Below are positions 17,943 to 26,264 of a DNA stretch of 64,000 nt, piece after piece. Position 1 is the stretch's first letter. Every line of letters begins with the position of its first letter. A program made the position numbers and the translations under genes. The stretch comes from Methylobacterium sp. B4 (GTDB lineage: Bacteria > Pseudomonadota > Alphaproteobacteria > Rhizobiales > Beijerinckiaceae), in NCBI RefSeq assembly GCF_003201865.1, contig NZ_QJJJ01000004.1:62001-126000 (forward strand). The letters run 5' to 3'. The notes under the pieces were generated by a model. The model was not told where the DNA came from, did not search any database, and saw only the letters and a program-made list of their open reading frames with translations.

Positions 17943-18636
17943 GCTCCGTCGCGAAATGCCGCGCGAGCCTCGCGCGGTGGCGAGGGTCCTTCAAGGTCGC
18001 ATGACCATACCAGTCAGCCCCTCTCAGAAGGGACTTGCCGCATGAGTGGAGGCCTTCGATCTCCAGTCGGGCGAGGTTGTACATCAGGTCGTCGTCGCTG
18101 CTCTCGTTCGCCACGCGGTTCGCTTCCGCGAAGATCACGCAGCCGGGATTGTCCTTGAGCGCCTCGGCCAGCTCCGCCCGGATATGGGCGGGATCGGTGG
18201 CGGCAAAGCCCAGCTTCGCCCAGACATATCCGCCGACATCGATGTTCGCGTGGACCGTGATGCGCCCGATGCCGAGCCGATCGTAGATTTCGACGCTCGC
18301 GCGCATCATGCGTCGTGCCGCTCCGCCGCGGTGGCGATCCGCCATGGCGAAGTAGGTATGCTCGACGCTCCATGTGCGAGATCGGCCGCGCGTGAAGGTC
18401 CGGGCGATCTTGATGTCGTCCTCGCCCCTACGGTTGACGGCCCGCATCACGACGGTAGCTGGAGCCCTGGCTGTCTGCCCGGCCTTCGCCGCCCAGGTGA
18501 TGATCAGGGGCACGTCCGAGGGAACGCCTGCTAGAAGGTATGTCGAAGCGAGACGCACAGCGGCTTCGTCGTGGAACAATCCTGTTCGCAAGACCGAAGG
18601 TTCGACAACGAAACGATCTGTCTTCTTTCTAAACAT
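17890..18636 (-). CDS. GNAT-like acetyltransferase, uncertain
   Basis: Product of 248 residues from the ATG at 18636. The middle looks like a GNAT core: a strand VEHTYFAMADRH, then RHRGGAARRMMRASVEIYDR (acetyl-CoA loop and helix) and ITVHANIDVGGYVWAKLGF, the usual end of the fold. The C-terminus is charged. Base composition is less GC-rich than the neighbours, and the upstream gap is AT-rich, which could reflect transfer. It overlaps the extended MucR homologue by 53 bases in the same direction, so the two are probably translated together. Substrate unknown. Confidence 0.65.
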   Translation of the reverse strand: MFRKKTDRFVVEPSVLRTGLFHDEAAVRLASTYLLAGVPSDVPLIITWAAKAGQTARAPATVVMRAVNRRGEDDIKIARTFTRGRSRTWSVEHTYFAMADRHRGGAARRMMRASVEIYDRLGIGRITVHANIDVGGYVWAKLGFAATDPAHIRAELAEALKDNPGCVIFAEANRVANESSDDDLMYNLARLEIEGLHSCGKSLLRGADWYGHATLKDPRHRARLARHFATEHDDARSNTAGGGEVEHA

Positions 18637-19017
18637 TCGAGGATGAACTGAACCCGGCCACGCCACAACATCGTCCGGCACGCTTGTACGCCTCGGGTCG
18701 GAGATCGAGTTGCGGATCTGCCTCGCGCAGGATTTGCGCATCCGCAGTCATGGTCCGCAGGCTTTCAGAAAAGTCCGGTTGTCTTCAAATGAAAGACTTG
18801 GACCATCTAATATTGCAATCGAAGATTGTCAATCGAAATGCCCAACGGTGAAGCCGCTGGATGCGGAACACATCGCAAGCTCCGAAGGGCCGGTCATGTC
18901 TGGATCTTCGGGCGACGGCACGAGCGATGCACGGTGCGGTCAGGACGCGCCCCGCTCCTCACGTTCGCCTGAGCCGAGGAGCCGCCCCCATCAGGCGCCG
19001 GACTCTGGCGCCGGATC
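18637..19017. other. AT-richer intergenic region
   Basis: About 380 bases between the ABC-like gene and the GNAT-like gene, both on the minus strand. The part 18760-18860 is clearly AT-richer than the rest of the window and probably carries the GNAT-like gene promoter. Short open frames here have no family resemblance. Confidence 0.45.
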
Positions 19018-21627
19018 CTAGTGCGGGAGCGGGACGAGCGTGGTCTCCGCCTCGCTCGGGTCCAGCACCGTGTTGCGCTCCACCCGCAGCACGGCGTCGA
19101 AGGGCGCCTGCCGAGCCAGCGTCGCCTCGTCGGGCAGGCAGACGATGAGACCGGCGCCGCGTCGCAGGGCGCGCAGCCGCTCCACCCGGGCGGTGATCTC
19201 GTCGGGCTTGCGGTCGTCGAGGGTCAGGCCGACCACGAGGATGTCGGGGCGGCGCACGAGGCAGCGCACGAACTCGATCGCGGTGCGTTCGCGCGGCCCG
19301 ATCGCGCCCTCCCCCAGCACCGCGCGCTGGCCCTGGCCGGCGCCCGCCGCACCCGCCTCGATGCGCGTGGCAAGGCCGAGCCGGTAGACCGTCGGCTCCA
19401 GGCCCTGCTCGGCCAGCACCCGGCGCACCAGGCTGCGCACCCGCCCCTCGGCGCCCGCCTCGCCCTGGGTGATGCGCCCGAACAGCAGGTTCTCCTCCAG
19501 GCTCGCCGCGGCGGTGAGGTGGGTGGGATCGTAGAACTCGATCTTCTCGCGGTAGCGGGGCGGCAGCATCGCCGCGAAGGAGTGTCGGGCGGCGACCAGG
19601 CGCTCCTCGAGCGCGGCGTCGATCAGGCCGAAGCGGTGGCGCGTCTCGCTGTAGCGCAAAGCCAGCCCGATCAGCCGCTCGCGGTCGCGGTGCCCGGCGG
19701 GGCCGCGCCGGAAGCCGCGTGCATCCGGCTGGCGCGCGACGAGATCCTCGAAATAGCCCCGCTCCGCGGCCGGGAAGAGCGAGAAGGTCTCGAACAGGGG
19801 ATGGTCGTCGGGCAGGTCGGAAAAGATTTCGACGGTCGAGCGGGCGACCTGGAGCCCGACATCGACCAGCGGGCGGGTCAGATCCTCCGCCTCCAGCACG
19901 GCGCGGAGATAGGGGTGCGCGGCGAGCCGCGCCTGCGAGAAGGCGGGCCCGACCGCCTCGCCGAACAGGATGTTCTCGCCGATATCGGCCTGATGGTTGT
20001 AGCGGGCGGGGTCGAACGGCTCGACGAGCCGGGCCATGCCCTCGCGGGCCAGGGCCTCGCGCACGGCCTGCCGCGCGGCCACCACCGCTTGCGCCGTGGC
20101 GGGATCGTCCTCCGGGTCGACAGAGGCTTCCAGCCCCCGCTCGTAGACGAAGGCGTCGAGCCCGGTGAGCTTGAGGATGCCGATGCGCTCGGCCAGCCCC
20201 GAAGCCTCGCGGTCGCCGCTGCGGGCGCCGTAGAGCAGGTTCTGGCGCAGCGTCCCCTCGATCAGGATCGCCTCGGAGCCGGCCAGCGCGAACCGCCGCG
20301 CCCGCTCGGCGGAGTCGAAGGCGCGCAGATCCGTGCCGCCATAGGTGACGGCGCCGGCAGTCGGCTCGATCTGTCCGGCGAGCAGGGCGGCGAGCGCCCG
20401 CGATCCGCTGCCGCGCGCCCCCACGATCGCCACGTGGGCCGGCATCGGCAGGTCGAGATCGACGCCGGTCAGCCGCTCGCCGCTGCCAGGATCGTAGGCG
20501 CCGACACCCCGAGCCGCGAGGCGGCCGGCCAGGGGGAAGGGCGCCGCCCGGCGCTGCCCGTCGCCCGGCAGGCGGGGACTCAGGGCGCCCAGCGTCTCGG
20601 CGATGGTGCGAAACAGCGGCGCCACTGCCCGGTGCTGGTTCCACAGGCGCAGGCTGATGCCGACGAGCACGGCGGCCAGCGTGAAGGCCCCGGCCGCGGC
20701 GGCCAATGCGCCGGGCAGGACGTTGTCGCCCTCCGTCGCGGATTCCCCCTGCCAGAGAGCGGTCGCCACGAGGAGCGCCGGAAGGAGGATGATGAGGGCG
20801 AAGGCGGGCGCGCGGGCATAGGCGAGCCGCGCCTCGGCCCGCACCAGGGCCGAGCGGGCCGCCCGCGCCCGCAGGCCCAGGCGGCGTCGCTCGAACGCCG
20901 CGGCCCCGTGGGCGCGCACCGCGGGCATCCGCCGGATCAGGTCGCGCAGGCCCGCCTCGGTCGCGGCGGTGTCGGAGCGGCGCAGGCTCCGGCGGGCGGC
21001 GGAGCGGCTGGCGAGCAGGGCGCGGGCGAGGCCGACGGCGGCGAGAAGCAGCGCGATCACCGGCACGAGGCGCGGCGCGGCGAGTTCCGCCATGACGAGG
21101 GCGAGCAGGATCGCCACGAGGGTGAGACCGGGCACCACGATCCCGACCGCGGTGAGCGGACCCATCTGTGCCAGCGCCTGCCCCACGAGACCGGGCAGCG
21201 CCCGCAGATCCTCGCGGGCGCCCGGCGGCGAGGCCAGGATCGCCTCCGTGGCCCGTGCCCGCAGCCGCGCCGTGGCCCGGGCCTGGACGGAGAAGCAGAG
21301 GAAGGCAACCACGCCGCCGAGGGCGGCGAGCAGCAGGGCCGCTGCGGCGAGCGCGCTGAGCGCGATCAGCGGCAGTTCCGAGGGCGGCAGGCTCCAGCCC
21401 TGGAACAGGATCGGCGCCTCGCTCTCGTGGTGGCCGGGCAGCGGCAGGGCGATCCGCAGGAAGGGCAGGAAATCCGGGCCGCTGCGGGTGAGCACGGCGA
21501 TGAGGTCGCGCAGGCAGAGCAGCACGAACAGCGCCAGGGGACCGCCGAGGCCGACCGCCAGTCCCAGGGCCGCCGCGTGGCGCCGCGGCGACGAGGCCCA
21601 GGCGAACAGGACGGGATCACGCTCCAT
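19018..21627 (-). CDS. ABC exporter-like protein with degraded nucleotide-binding motifs
   Basis: Product of 869 residues from ATG 21627: about five or six transmembrane helices over the first ~350 residues, then an ABC-type domain much longer than usual. Where Walker A should be, VAIVGARGSGSRALAALLAG has Ser-Arg in place of Lys-Ser/Thr. The signature position reads GAIGPRERTAIEF instead of LSGGQ, and Walker B (ILVVGLTLDD) lacks the usual Asp-Glu end. The motif that normally occurs once as IxENLxFG occurs three times: GTLRQNLLYG, DIGENILFG and SLEENLLFG. It resembles a lineage-specific alphaproteobacterial ABC family with an insertion in the ATPase domain. Probably not an active ATPase. Divergent from the ActCD-like gene. 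Confidence 0.8.
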   Translation of the reverse strand: MERDPVLFAWASSPRRHAAALGLAVGLGGPLALFVLLCLRDLIAVLTRSGPDFLPFLRIALPLPGHHESEAPILFQGWSLPPSELPLIALSALAAAALLLAALGGVVAFLCFSVQARATARLRARATEAILASPPGAREDLRALPGLVGQALAQMGPLTAVGIVVPGLTLVAILLALVMAELAAPRLVPVIALLLAAVGLARALLASRSAARRSLRRSDTAATEAGLRDLIRRMPAVRAHGAAAFERRRLGLRARAARSALVRAEARLAYARAPAFALIILLPALLVATALWQGESATEGDNVLPGALAAAAGAFTLAAVLVGISLRLWNQHRAVAPLFRTIAETLGALSPRLPGDGQRRAAPFPLAGRLAARGVGAYDPGSGERLTGVDLDLPMPAHVAIVGARGSGSRALAALLAGQIEPTAGAVTYGGTDLRAFDSAERARRFALAGSEAILIEGTLRQNLLYGARSGDREASGLAERIGILKLTGLDAFVYERGLEASVDPEDDPATAQAVVAARQAVREALAREGMARLVEPFDPARYNHQADIGENILFGEAVGPAFSQARLAAHPYLRAVLEAEDLTRPLVDVGLQVARSTVEIFSDLPDDHPLFETFSLFPAAERGYFEDLVARQPDARGFRRGPAGHRDRERLIGLALRYSETRHRFGLIDAALEERLVAARHSFAAMLPPRYREKIEFYDPTHLTAAASLEENLLFGRITQGEAGAEGRVRSLVRRVLAEQGLEPTVYRLGLATRIEAGAAGAGQGQRAVLGEGAIGPRERTAIEFVRCLVRRPDILVVGLTLDDRKPDEITARVERLRALRRGAGLIVCLPDEATLARQAPFDAVLRVERNTVLDPSEAETTLVPLPH

Positions 21628-22095
21628 CGGCAGTCCGGACGCCCGGCGACGGGTTCGCTGCGGTGGGGTGCGGCATCTGAAGGTTCGCGGCGTGAGGAGA
21701 GGACGGTGCGGCTCTTGCCGGCTCCTGCCGGCTCCTGGAGTGTTGGTGCGGGCTCGTTCGGAGGTCGTGACGGACCGCTCTCTTCGCACGGAAACGGGGC
21801 GACGCAAGCCCGCGGCGCCGGACCGTCGCATTGCAATCCCGGCCCGGCGGCGTTCTTTAGTGCGGGAGAGCACACGGCGCGCCGGGGGGCGTGCGCTTCT
21901 CGTGCCGGGGGGCTGGCCGAGGGGGGCTCTCGCGCGTCATCCGGACAGGGTTCGGAGGCGCGGCCGGCCCCTGCCGCCCGCCCCTCGCGCCGCTCGGGTT
22001 GCGGATTTCTCTCTCGATCGACGACCTCGGATGGCCTCGCGCGACCCTTTCTCTCCCCTCGTCAGCATTCCGGCTGCCGCGAGGCCGCCGGCCCG
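21628..22095. other. Divergent promoter region between ABC-like and ActCD-like genes
   Basis: A 468-base gap that must hold both divergent promoters. It contains a 10-bp tandem duplication (TGCCGGCTCC at 21716-21725 and 21726-21735). I see no convincing -35/-10 pair and no gene. Confidence 0.5.
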
Positions 22096-23925
22096 ATGAG
22101 CGCAACGGGCCTATCCCCCGCGGGCGAGGCGGATTCCCTCTACGGTGCGCCGGTCATCGGCGCGGACGAGACCGTCGCCTCGATCGGCGCGGCGCTCGCG
22201 GGCGTCGTGCTCACGCCTGCCCGACGGGAGTGGCGCCTCGCCGCCGCCGGCGCGCTCGCCCTGGCCGCGACCTGTGCCGCTCTGCGCTTCGTGCTGCCGG
22301 TCCCTGCCCTCGGCGCCGGCGGAGCGGGCTGGTGGATCGGGCTCGCCTCGGGTTGCCTGATGATCTGCGGGCTGCTGCTCCTGGCCGGTGTCGAGTGGCG
22401 CTGCGGCATCGGCCGGCTGGCACAGACGGCGGCCCTGTTCGGCGCCAGCCTCGCCACCCTGTTTCCCGCCTCGGTCCATCCGATGAGCCTCGCGGCGCTG
22501 CTGGCCGCGAGCGCGGGCCTGTGGGGCGCCGCGTTGTTGCCGGATCTGGCCCTGCTGTGCGACCGCCTCGCCGAAGGCGGCCCTGCCGGGGCCTCGAGCC
22601 GCCGCGGCCGGTTCTACCGGCTGGCCGCCTGCGGCTTCCGAGGCTCCGCCGGTCAGTGGCGCGTCTGGGACGGCGCCTGCCGCGGCCTCGCGCTGCTCGG
22701 CATCCTCGCGGCCGTGGCCGTGCTGACGGATCTGGCCGTCGCCACCGCCCTGCGCTCGGACCGGCACGACACGCTCCTGCCGGTCGCCCTGCTGGTCGAG
22801 GCGGTGCTGTCGGGGGCGGGGCTGACCGCCGCGCTGGCCGTGGCCCTGCGCCGGGTTCAAGGCCTCGACGGCCTCGTCACCGGGCGCCATCTCGACATCC
22901 TCGGCCGCCTGATCCTCGCCCTCGGACTCGCGGCCCTCTACTGCCACGTCACCGAGTGCGTGGCCGCGTTCCTCTATGGCGGTGCGGCGGAACGAACGCA
23001 TCTGGCGCGCCGGGTCCTCGGCGATGGGGCCCCCGCCTTCTGGATGCTCATGCTCGTCGGCCTGCTCCCGTCGCAACTCTTCTGGATCGGCACCGTGCGG
23101 CGCAAGGCGACGGCCCTGGGCCTGATCGGCGCCCTGGTCGCCATCGGCCTCGGGGCGGATCATGGGCTGATTGCGCGATCCGCCGTTGCACCCGCCGACG
23201 CTGCCTTCTCGCAGGCCCTCTTGGCGGCCTTCGGCCCGGCCGCCGCCGCCCTGTGCGCGATCGGGGTCTTCGCTCTCGGCCTGTTCCTCGTCTTCCGCCT
23301 CGTGCCGCCGGTCTCGATCGTGGAGACGCGGCAGCTCGCCCTGGCCCGCAATTCCGGTGCGGCCTCGGACGCGGCCGGGAGCGAACCCAAGCCTCAGGGG
23401 GGACGGTTGGCCGCCACCTTCCGCTCGGAGGCCGGGCTTTCGGAGGCGGTGCGAAGCCTCACGGTCCTCGACCGGCCGCCGCGCCTCGACGCCTTCGGCC
23501 CCGTGCCGATGCCGGAGGCCGCCGAAGCGCTGCACCGGGTCGGATGGCGGCTGCGCTGGGCCGCTCTCGGCGGCGCCGGCCTCGGTGCCGCCGCCTATCT
23601 GGCCGTTCGGGCGGCGGAGGGCGTGCGGGCGTTCGACGGTGCCGGCGCCGCCGTCCTGTCCTGGGCCGTGCTGGCGGTGCCGGTCCTCTCGGCAGCGACC
23701 GCGGGCGGCACGCTCGGCCTCGTCGTGGCCCTCTGCTACGCCCTGCGCAGGGAGGCGGGCGCGGCCCCCTCCTCCGCCCTGGCCGGGCGTTTCGTCCTGA
23801 CCGTCGTCCCCTCGGCCGATGGCTTCAACCCGGCCGCCCTGCTGCGCCGGCTGAACGGCCTGCCCGAGGGCGCCGGGCGGCCCCTCGCCGTCGACGGAAT
23901 CGCTGCCGCAGGGCCGCGGCGGTGA
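22096..23925 (+). CDS. ActC-ActD fusion, alternative complex III-like membrane protein
   Basis: Product of 609 residues with about 12 hydrophobic segments. Residues ~45-400 follow the NrfD/ActC pattern: WWIGLASGCLM, TAALFGASLATLFPASVHP, YRLAACGFRGSAGQWRVWD, VTGRHLDILGRLILALGL, then FWMLMLVGLLPSQLFWIGTVRR. Residues ~465-600 follow DUF3341/ActD: PPRLDAFGPVPMPEAAEALH, two helices, then RFVLTVVPSADGFNP. ActC binds quinol and ActD is a small membrane subunit of quinol:acceptor oxidoreductases. Here they are fused, with no cytochrome or Fe-S/molybdopterin-type subunit nearby. Start ATG at 22096. It overlaps the ActF-like gene by four bases (GTGA). Confidence 0.78.
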   Translation: MSATGLSPAGEADSLYGAPVIGADETVASIGAALAGVVLTPARREWRLAAAGALALAATCAALRFVLPVPALGAGGAGWWIGLASGCLMICGLLLLAGVEWRCGIGRLAQTAALFGASLATLFPASVHPMSLAALLAASAGLWGAALLPDLALLCDRLAEGGPAGASSRRGRFYRLAACGFRGSAGQWRVWDGACRGLALLGILAAVAVLTDLAVATALRSDRHDTLLPVALLVEAVLSGAGLTAALAVALRRVQGLDGLVTGRHLDILGRLILALGLAALYCHVTECVAAFLYGGAAERTHLARRVLGDGAPAFWMLMLVGLLPSQLFWIGTVRRKATALGLIGALVAIGLGADHGLIARSAVAPADAAFSQALLAAFGPAAAALCAIGVFALGLFLVFRLVPPVSIVETRQLALARNSGAASDAAGSEPKPQGGRLAATFRSEAGLSEAVRSLTVLDRPPRLDAFGPVPMPEAAEALHRVGWRLRWAALGGAGLGAAAYLAVRAAEGVRAFDGAGAAVLSWAVLAVPVLSAATAGGTLGLVVALCYALRREAGAAPSSALAGRFVLTVVPSADGFNPAALLRRLNGLPEGAGRPLAVDGIAAAGPRR

Positions 23926-25175
23926 GCGTGCAGGAGAAGGGCGGCGCCGCCCGCAAGGCGGCAGGGGCGAAATCCGCTGCGGCCTATTTCCGCGATCCCG
24001 CCCGGCGCCCGGCCGCCGTCTTCGCGGCGGGCGCGGGTTGCCTGCTCCTCGCTTGGCATCTCGCCGGCCTGCCCGAACTCGCACCCGCCTATCTCTTCGC
24101 CTGGACCTGCCTGCTGGCGCTGCCCGCGGGCGCCCTGCCCGTCGTCATCATGATCGAGCGGGCGGATGCCTGGCGCCCGCAGCCCGAGACCGCCCTGCTG
24201 GAGACCCTGCGGGGGTTCCTGGTGCTGATGCCCGTGGCGGCCCTGCTCAGCCTGCCTCTCCTGCCGGCCGCCGCCCGGCTCTATTCCGCGGCCGCTCCGC
24301 CGGAATCGGACGGTGCGCTGACCGCGCTCTGGTTCTCGGACGCACTCCTCGCCGGACGCCTCGGCCTCTACTTCGCCCTCTGGACCGGGCTCGCCCTGCT
24401 CTTCGCCCGCCGCGGCGGCGAGCCCTGGGCCAAGGCCGGGCGCATCGACGACGGCCGGGCGGTGCTCGGGCTGGGCCTCCACACCGTGGTCGGGACCCTG
24501 GCCGCCTGGGATCTCGTCATGGCGGTGGGCGCCGGAGCGGAGGGGCGCTTCCACGCCAGCGCCTTCGGCCTCCTCGTGATGGCCGCGTGGTCGAGCCTCG
24601 CGCTCGCCGCCGCGATCCTCGTGGCGCCCCCCGATATCGGACCCGCCCGGCGGCGCCACGACCGGCTCACCCCGCTCGCCGTGCTGCTCCTGGTCTGGGT
24701 CGGGCTGCACGCGGTGCAGTTCCTGATGCTCGATGCCGCCGCCGACCCGCAGGCCGCCGCATGGTACCGTCTGCGTTCCGGCCTGCCCGGCCGCGCCCTG
24801 GCGCTCGCGGGTCTCATGGTGACGGCGCTCGCGGCGATCCTGACGCTGCGCCCCGGCGAGAACCGGACCCGGCTCGTGGCCGCTCTGGCAGTCGCGGTCC
24901 ATCTCGCGGAGCTGGCATGGTTCGTCACCCCCGCCTTTCGCGACGGTTTCGGGATCACGCTCACGGATGTCCTGGCGCTCGCGGGCGTCGCCGGGCTCGC
25001 GGCCGGCCTGACGCCCGCCCTGCGGCGCCTCGTGCCGGGGCTCGCCGTCACGCCCGCCTGGCCCGGGCGCGAGCGGGGCGGCAAGGGCGCCAAGAGCGGC
25101 AAGGGCGCGGGGAAAGACGCGGCGCCGGGGGACATGCGGCGCAAACCGGTTGTCCGCCCGCCCGAACCTTCCTAG
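23922..25175 (+). CDS. ActF-like integral membrane protein
   Basis: Product of 417 residues with about 10 transmembrane segments. Order and landmarks follow ActF of alternative complex III: LAPAYLFAWTCLLALPAGAL, a loop before LFARRGGEP, TVVGTLAAWDLVMAVG, GRFHASAFGLLVMAAWSSLA, a helix ending in AVQFLMLDAA, AWYRLRSGLPGRALALAG and LAELAWFVTPAF. The C-terminal tail is Gly/Lys-rich. The GTG start at 23922 overlaps the ActCD stop (GTGA), so the two are translationally coupled. As it has no redox cofactor of its own, it would need partners encoded elsewhere to act in electron transfer. Confidence 0.75.
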   Translation: MSVQEKGGAARKAAGAKSAAAYFRDPARRPAAVFAAGAGCLLLAWHLAGLPELAPAYLFAWTCLLALPAGALPVVIMIERADAWRPQPETALLETLRGFLVLMPVAALLSLPLLPAAARLYSAAAPPESDGALTALWFSDALLAGRLGLYFALWTGLALLFARRGGEPWAKAGRIDDGRAVLGLGLHTVVGTLAAWDLVMAVGAGAEGRFHASAFGLLVMAAWSSLALAAAILVAPPDIGPARRRHDRLTPLAVLLLVWVGLHAVQFLMLDAAADPQAAAWYRLRSGLPGRALALAGLMVTALAAILTLRPGENRTRLVAALAVAVHLAELAWFVTPAFRDGFGITLTDVLALAGVAGLAAGLTPALRRLVPGLAVTPAWPGRERGGKGAKSGKGAGKDAAPGDMRRKPVVRPPEPS

Positions 25176-25220
25176 GTTCGCCCTCCCCTGTGCATCCCGC
25201 GCGAAAATCCTCCGACGACC

Positions 25221-26030
25221 ATGTGCGAATTGCTCGGAATGAGCGCGAACGTGCCGACCGACATCCGGTTCTCCTTCGCGGCGCTCGCCCGGCGCGGCGG
25301 CGAGACCGGCCCGCATGCCGACGGCTGGGGCATCGCCTTCTACGAGGGGCGCGGCTGCCGCTGCTTCCACGATCCCGAGCCGAGCGCCCGCTCCGAACTC
25401 GCCAAGCTGCTGCGGCGCTACCCCATCAAGAGCCGCATCGTCGTCGCCCACGTGCGCAAGGCCAATCGCGGACGCGTCAGCCTGGAGAACACCCACCCCT
25501 TCTCGCGGGAATTGTGGGGCCGCCGCTGGACCTTCGCCCATAACGGACAGCTCAAGGGCGTGAAGCGCCTGCCGCTGGGTCGGTTCGAGCCGGTCGGCAC
25601 CACCGACAGCGAGCACGCCTTCTGCTGGATCCTGTCGCAGCTGCAGGAGCGCTTCCCCAAGCCGCCGCGATCCGCCACCCTCGAGGCGGCGATCGCGGAA
25701 TACGCGCAGATCCTGTCGGAACGGGGCGTGTTCAACATGCTGCTCACCGACAGCCGCGCGCTCTACGCCCATTGCGGCAAGCGGCTCTGCTACCTCACCC
25801 GCCGCGCCCCCTTCGGGACGGCGACGCTGATCGACGAGGATTGGCGGGTCGACTTTGCGCAGGAGACCACCGAGACCGACATCGTCACCATGATCGCGAC
25901 CCGCGCGCTGACCCGGGACGAGACCTGGACCGAACTGGAGCGCGGCGACACCCTGGTGCTCACCGACGGCGCGGTGCGCCTGCTCAAGGCGCGGCGGCGC
26001 CGGGCGCCCGAACTGCGCGGGGCGGCCTGA
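25221..26030 (+). CDS. Class II glutamine amidotransferase (YafJ-like)
   Basis: Product of 269 residues beginning MCELLGMSANVP, with the N-terminal nucleophile Cys2 exposed after Met removal. ALARRGGETGPHADGWGIAF, VVAHVRKAN, NTHPFSRELWGR and AHNGQLKG are standard for single-domain class II amidotransferases. These release ammonia from glutamine, but for stand-alone YafJ-type proteins the acceptor is unknown. It begins 45 bases after the ActF-like gene in the same direction, so it may share that transcript. Confidence 0.9.
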   Translation: MCELLGMSANVPTDIRFSFAALARRGGETGPHADGWGIAFYEGRGCRCFHDPEPSARSELAKLLRRYPIKSRIVVAHVRKANRGRVSLENTHPFSRELWGRRWTFAHNGQLKGVKRLPLGRFEPVGTTDSEHAFCWILSQLQERFPKPPRSATLEAAIAEYAQILSERGVFNMLLTDSRALYAHCGKRLCYLTRRAPFGTATLIDEDWRVDFAQETTETDIVTMIATRALTRDETWTELERGDTLVLTDGAVRLLKARRRRAPELRGAA

Positions 26031-26264
26031 GCCCGCCGGGACGGTGCTGCGGATTTGCCGCATTTCCGGGCCAGCATCGAGCCAACATCTGATCAGAGCG
26101 GGTTGGCCCGATATCCCTGTGCGCAAGCGTGACAGTAATTCGCGCGGCGCGGGTGCGCTGGGGCGGGGGATGCGCTACAACTATGTTAAATGCCGCGCTA
26201 TGCCACGCTCCGAGCGCCGTGCGGTGCCGATGAACGCTGAAACGCCCCGATCGCGAAGAGCCCG

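Noticed and set aside
19021..22095. Plus-strand open frame running upstream of the ActCD-like gene through the ABC-like gene
   Set aside because: It is antisense to the ABC-like gene and low-complexity; the homologous part begins at the ATG at 22096.
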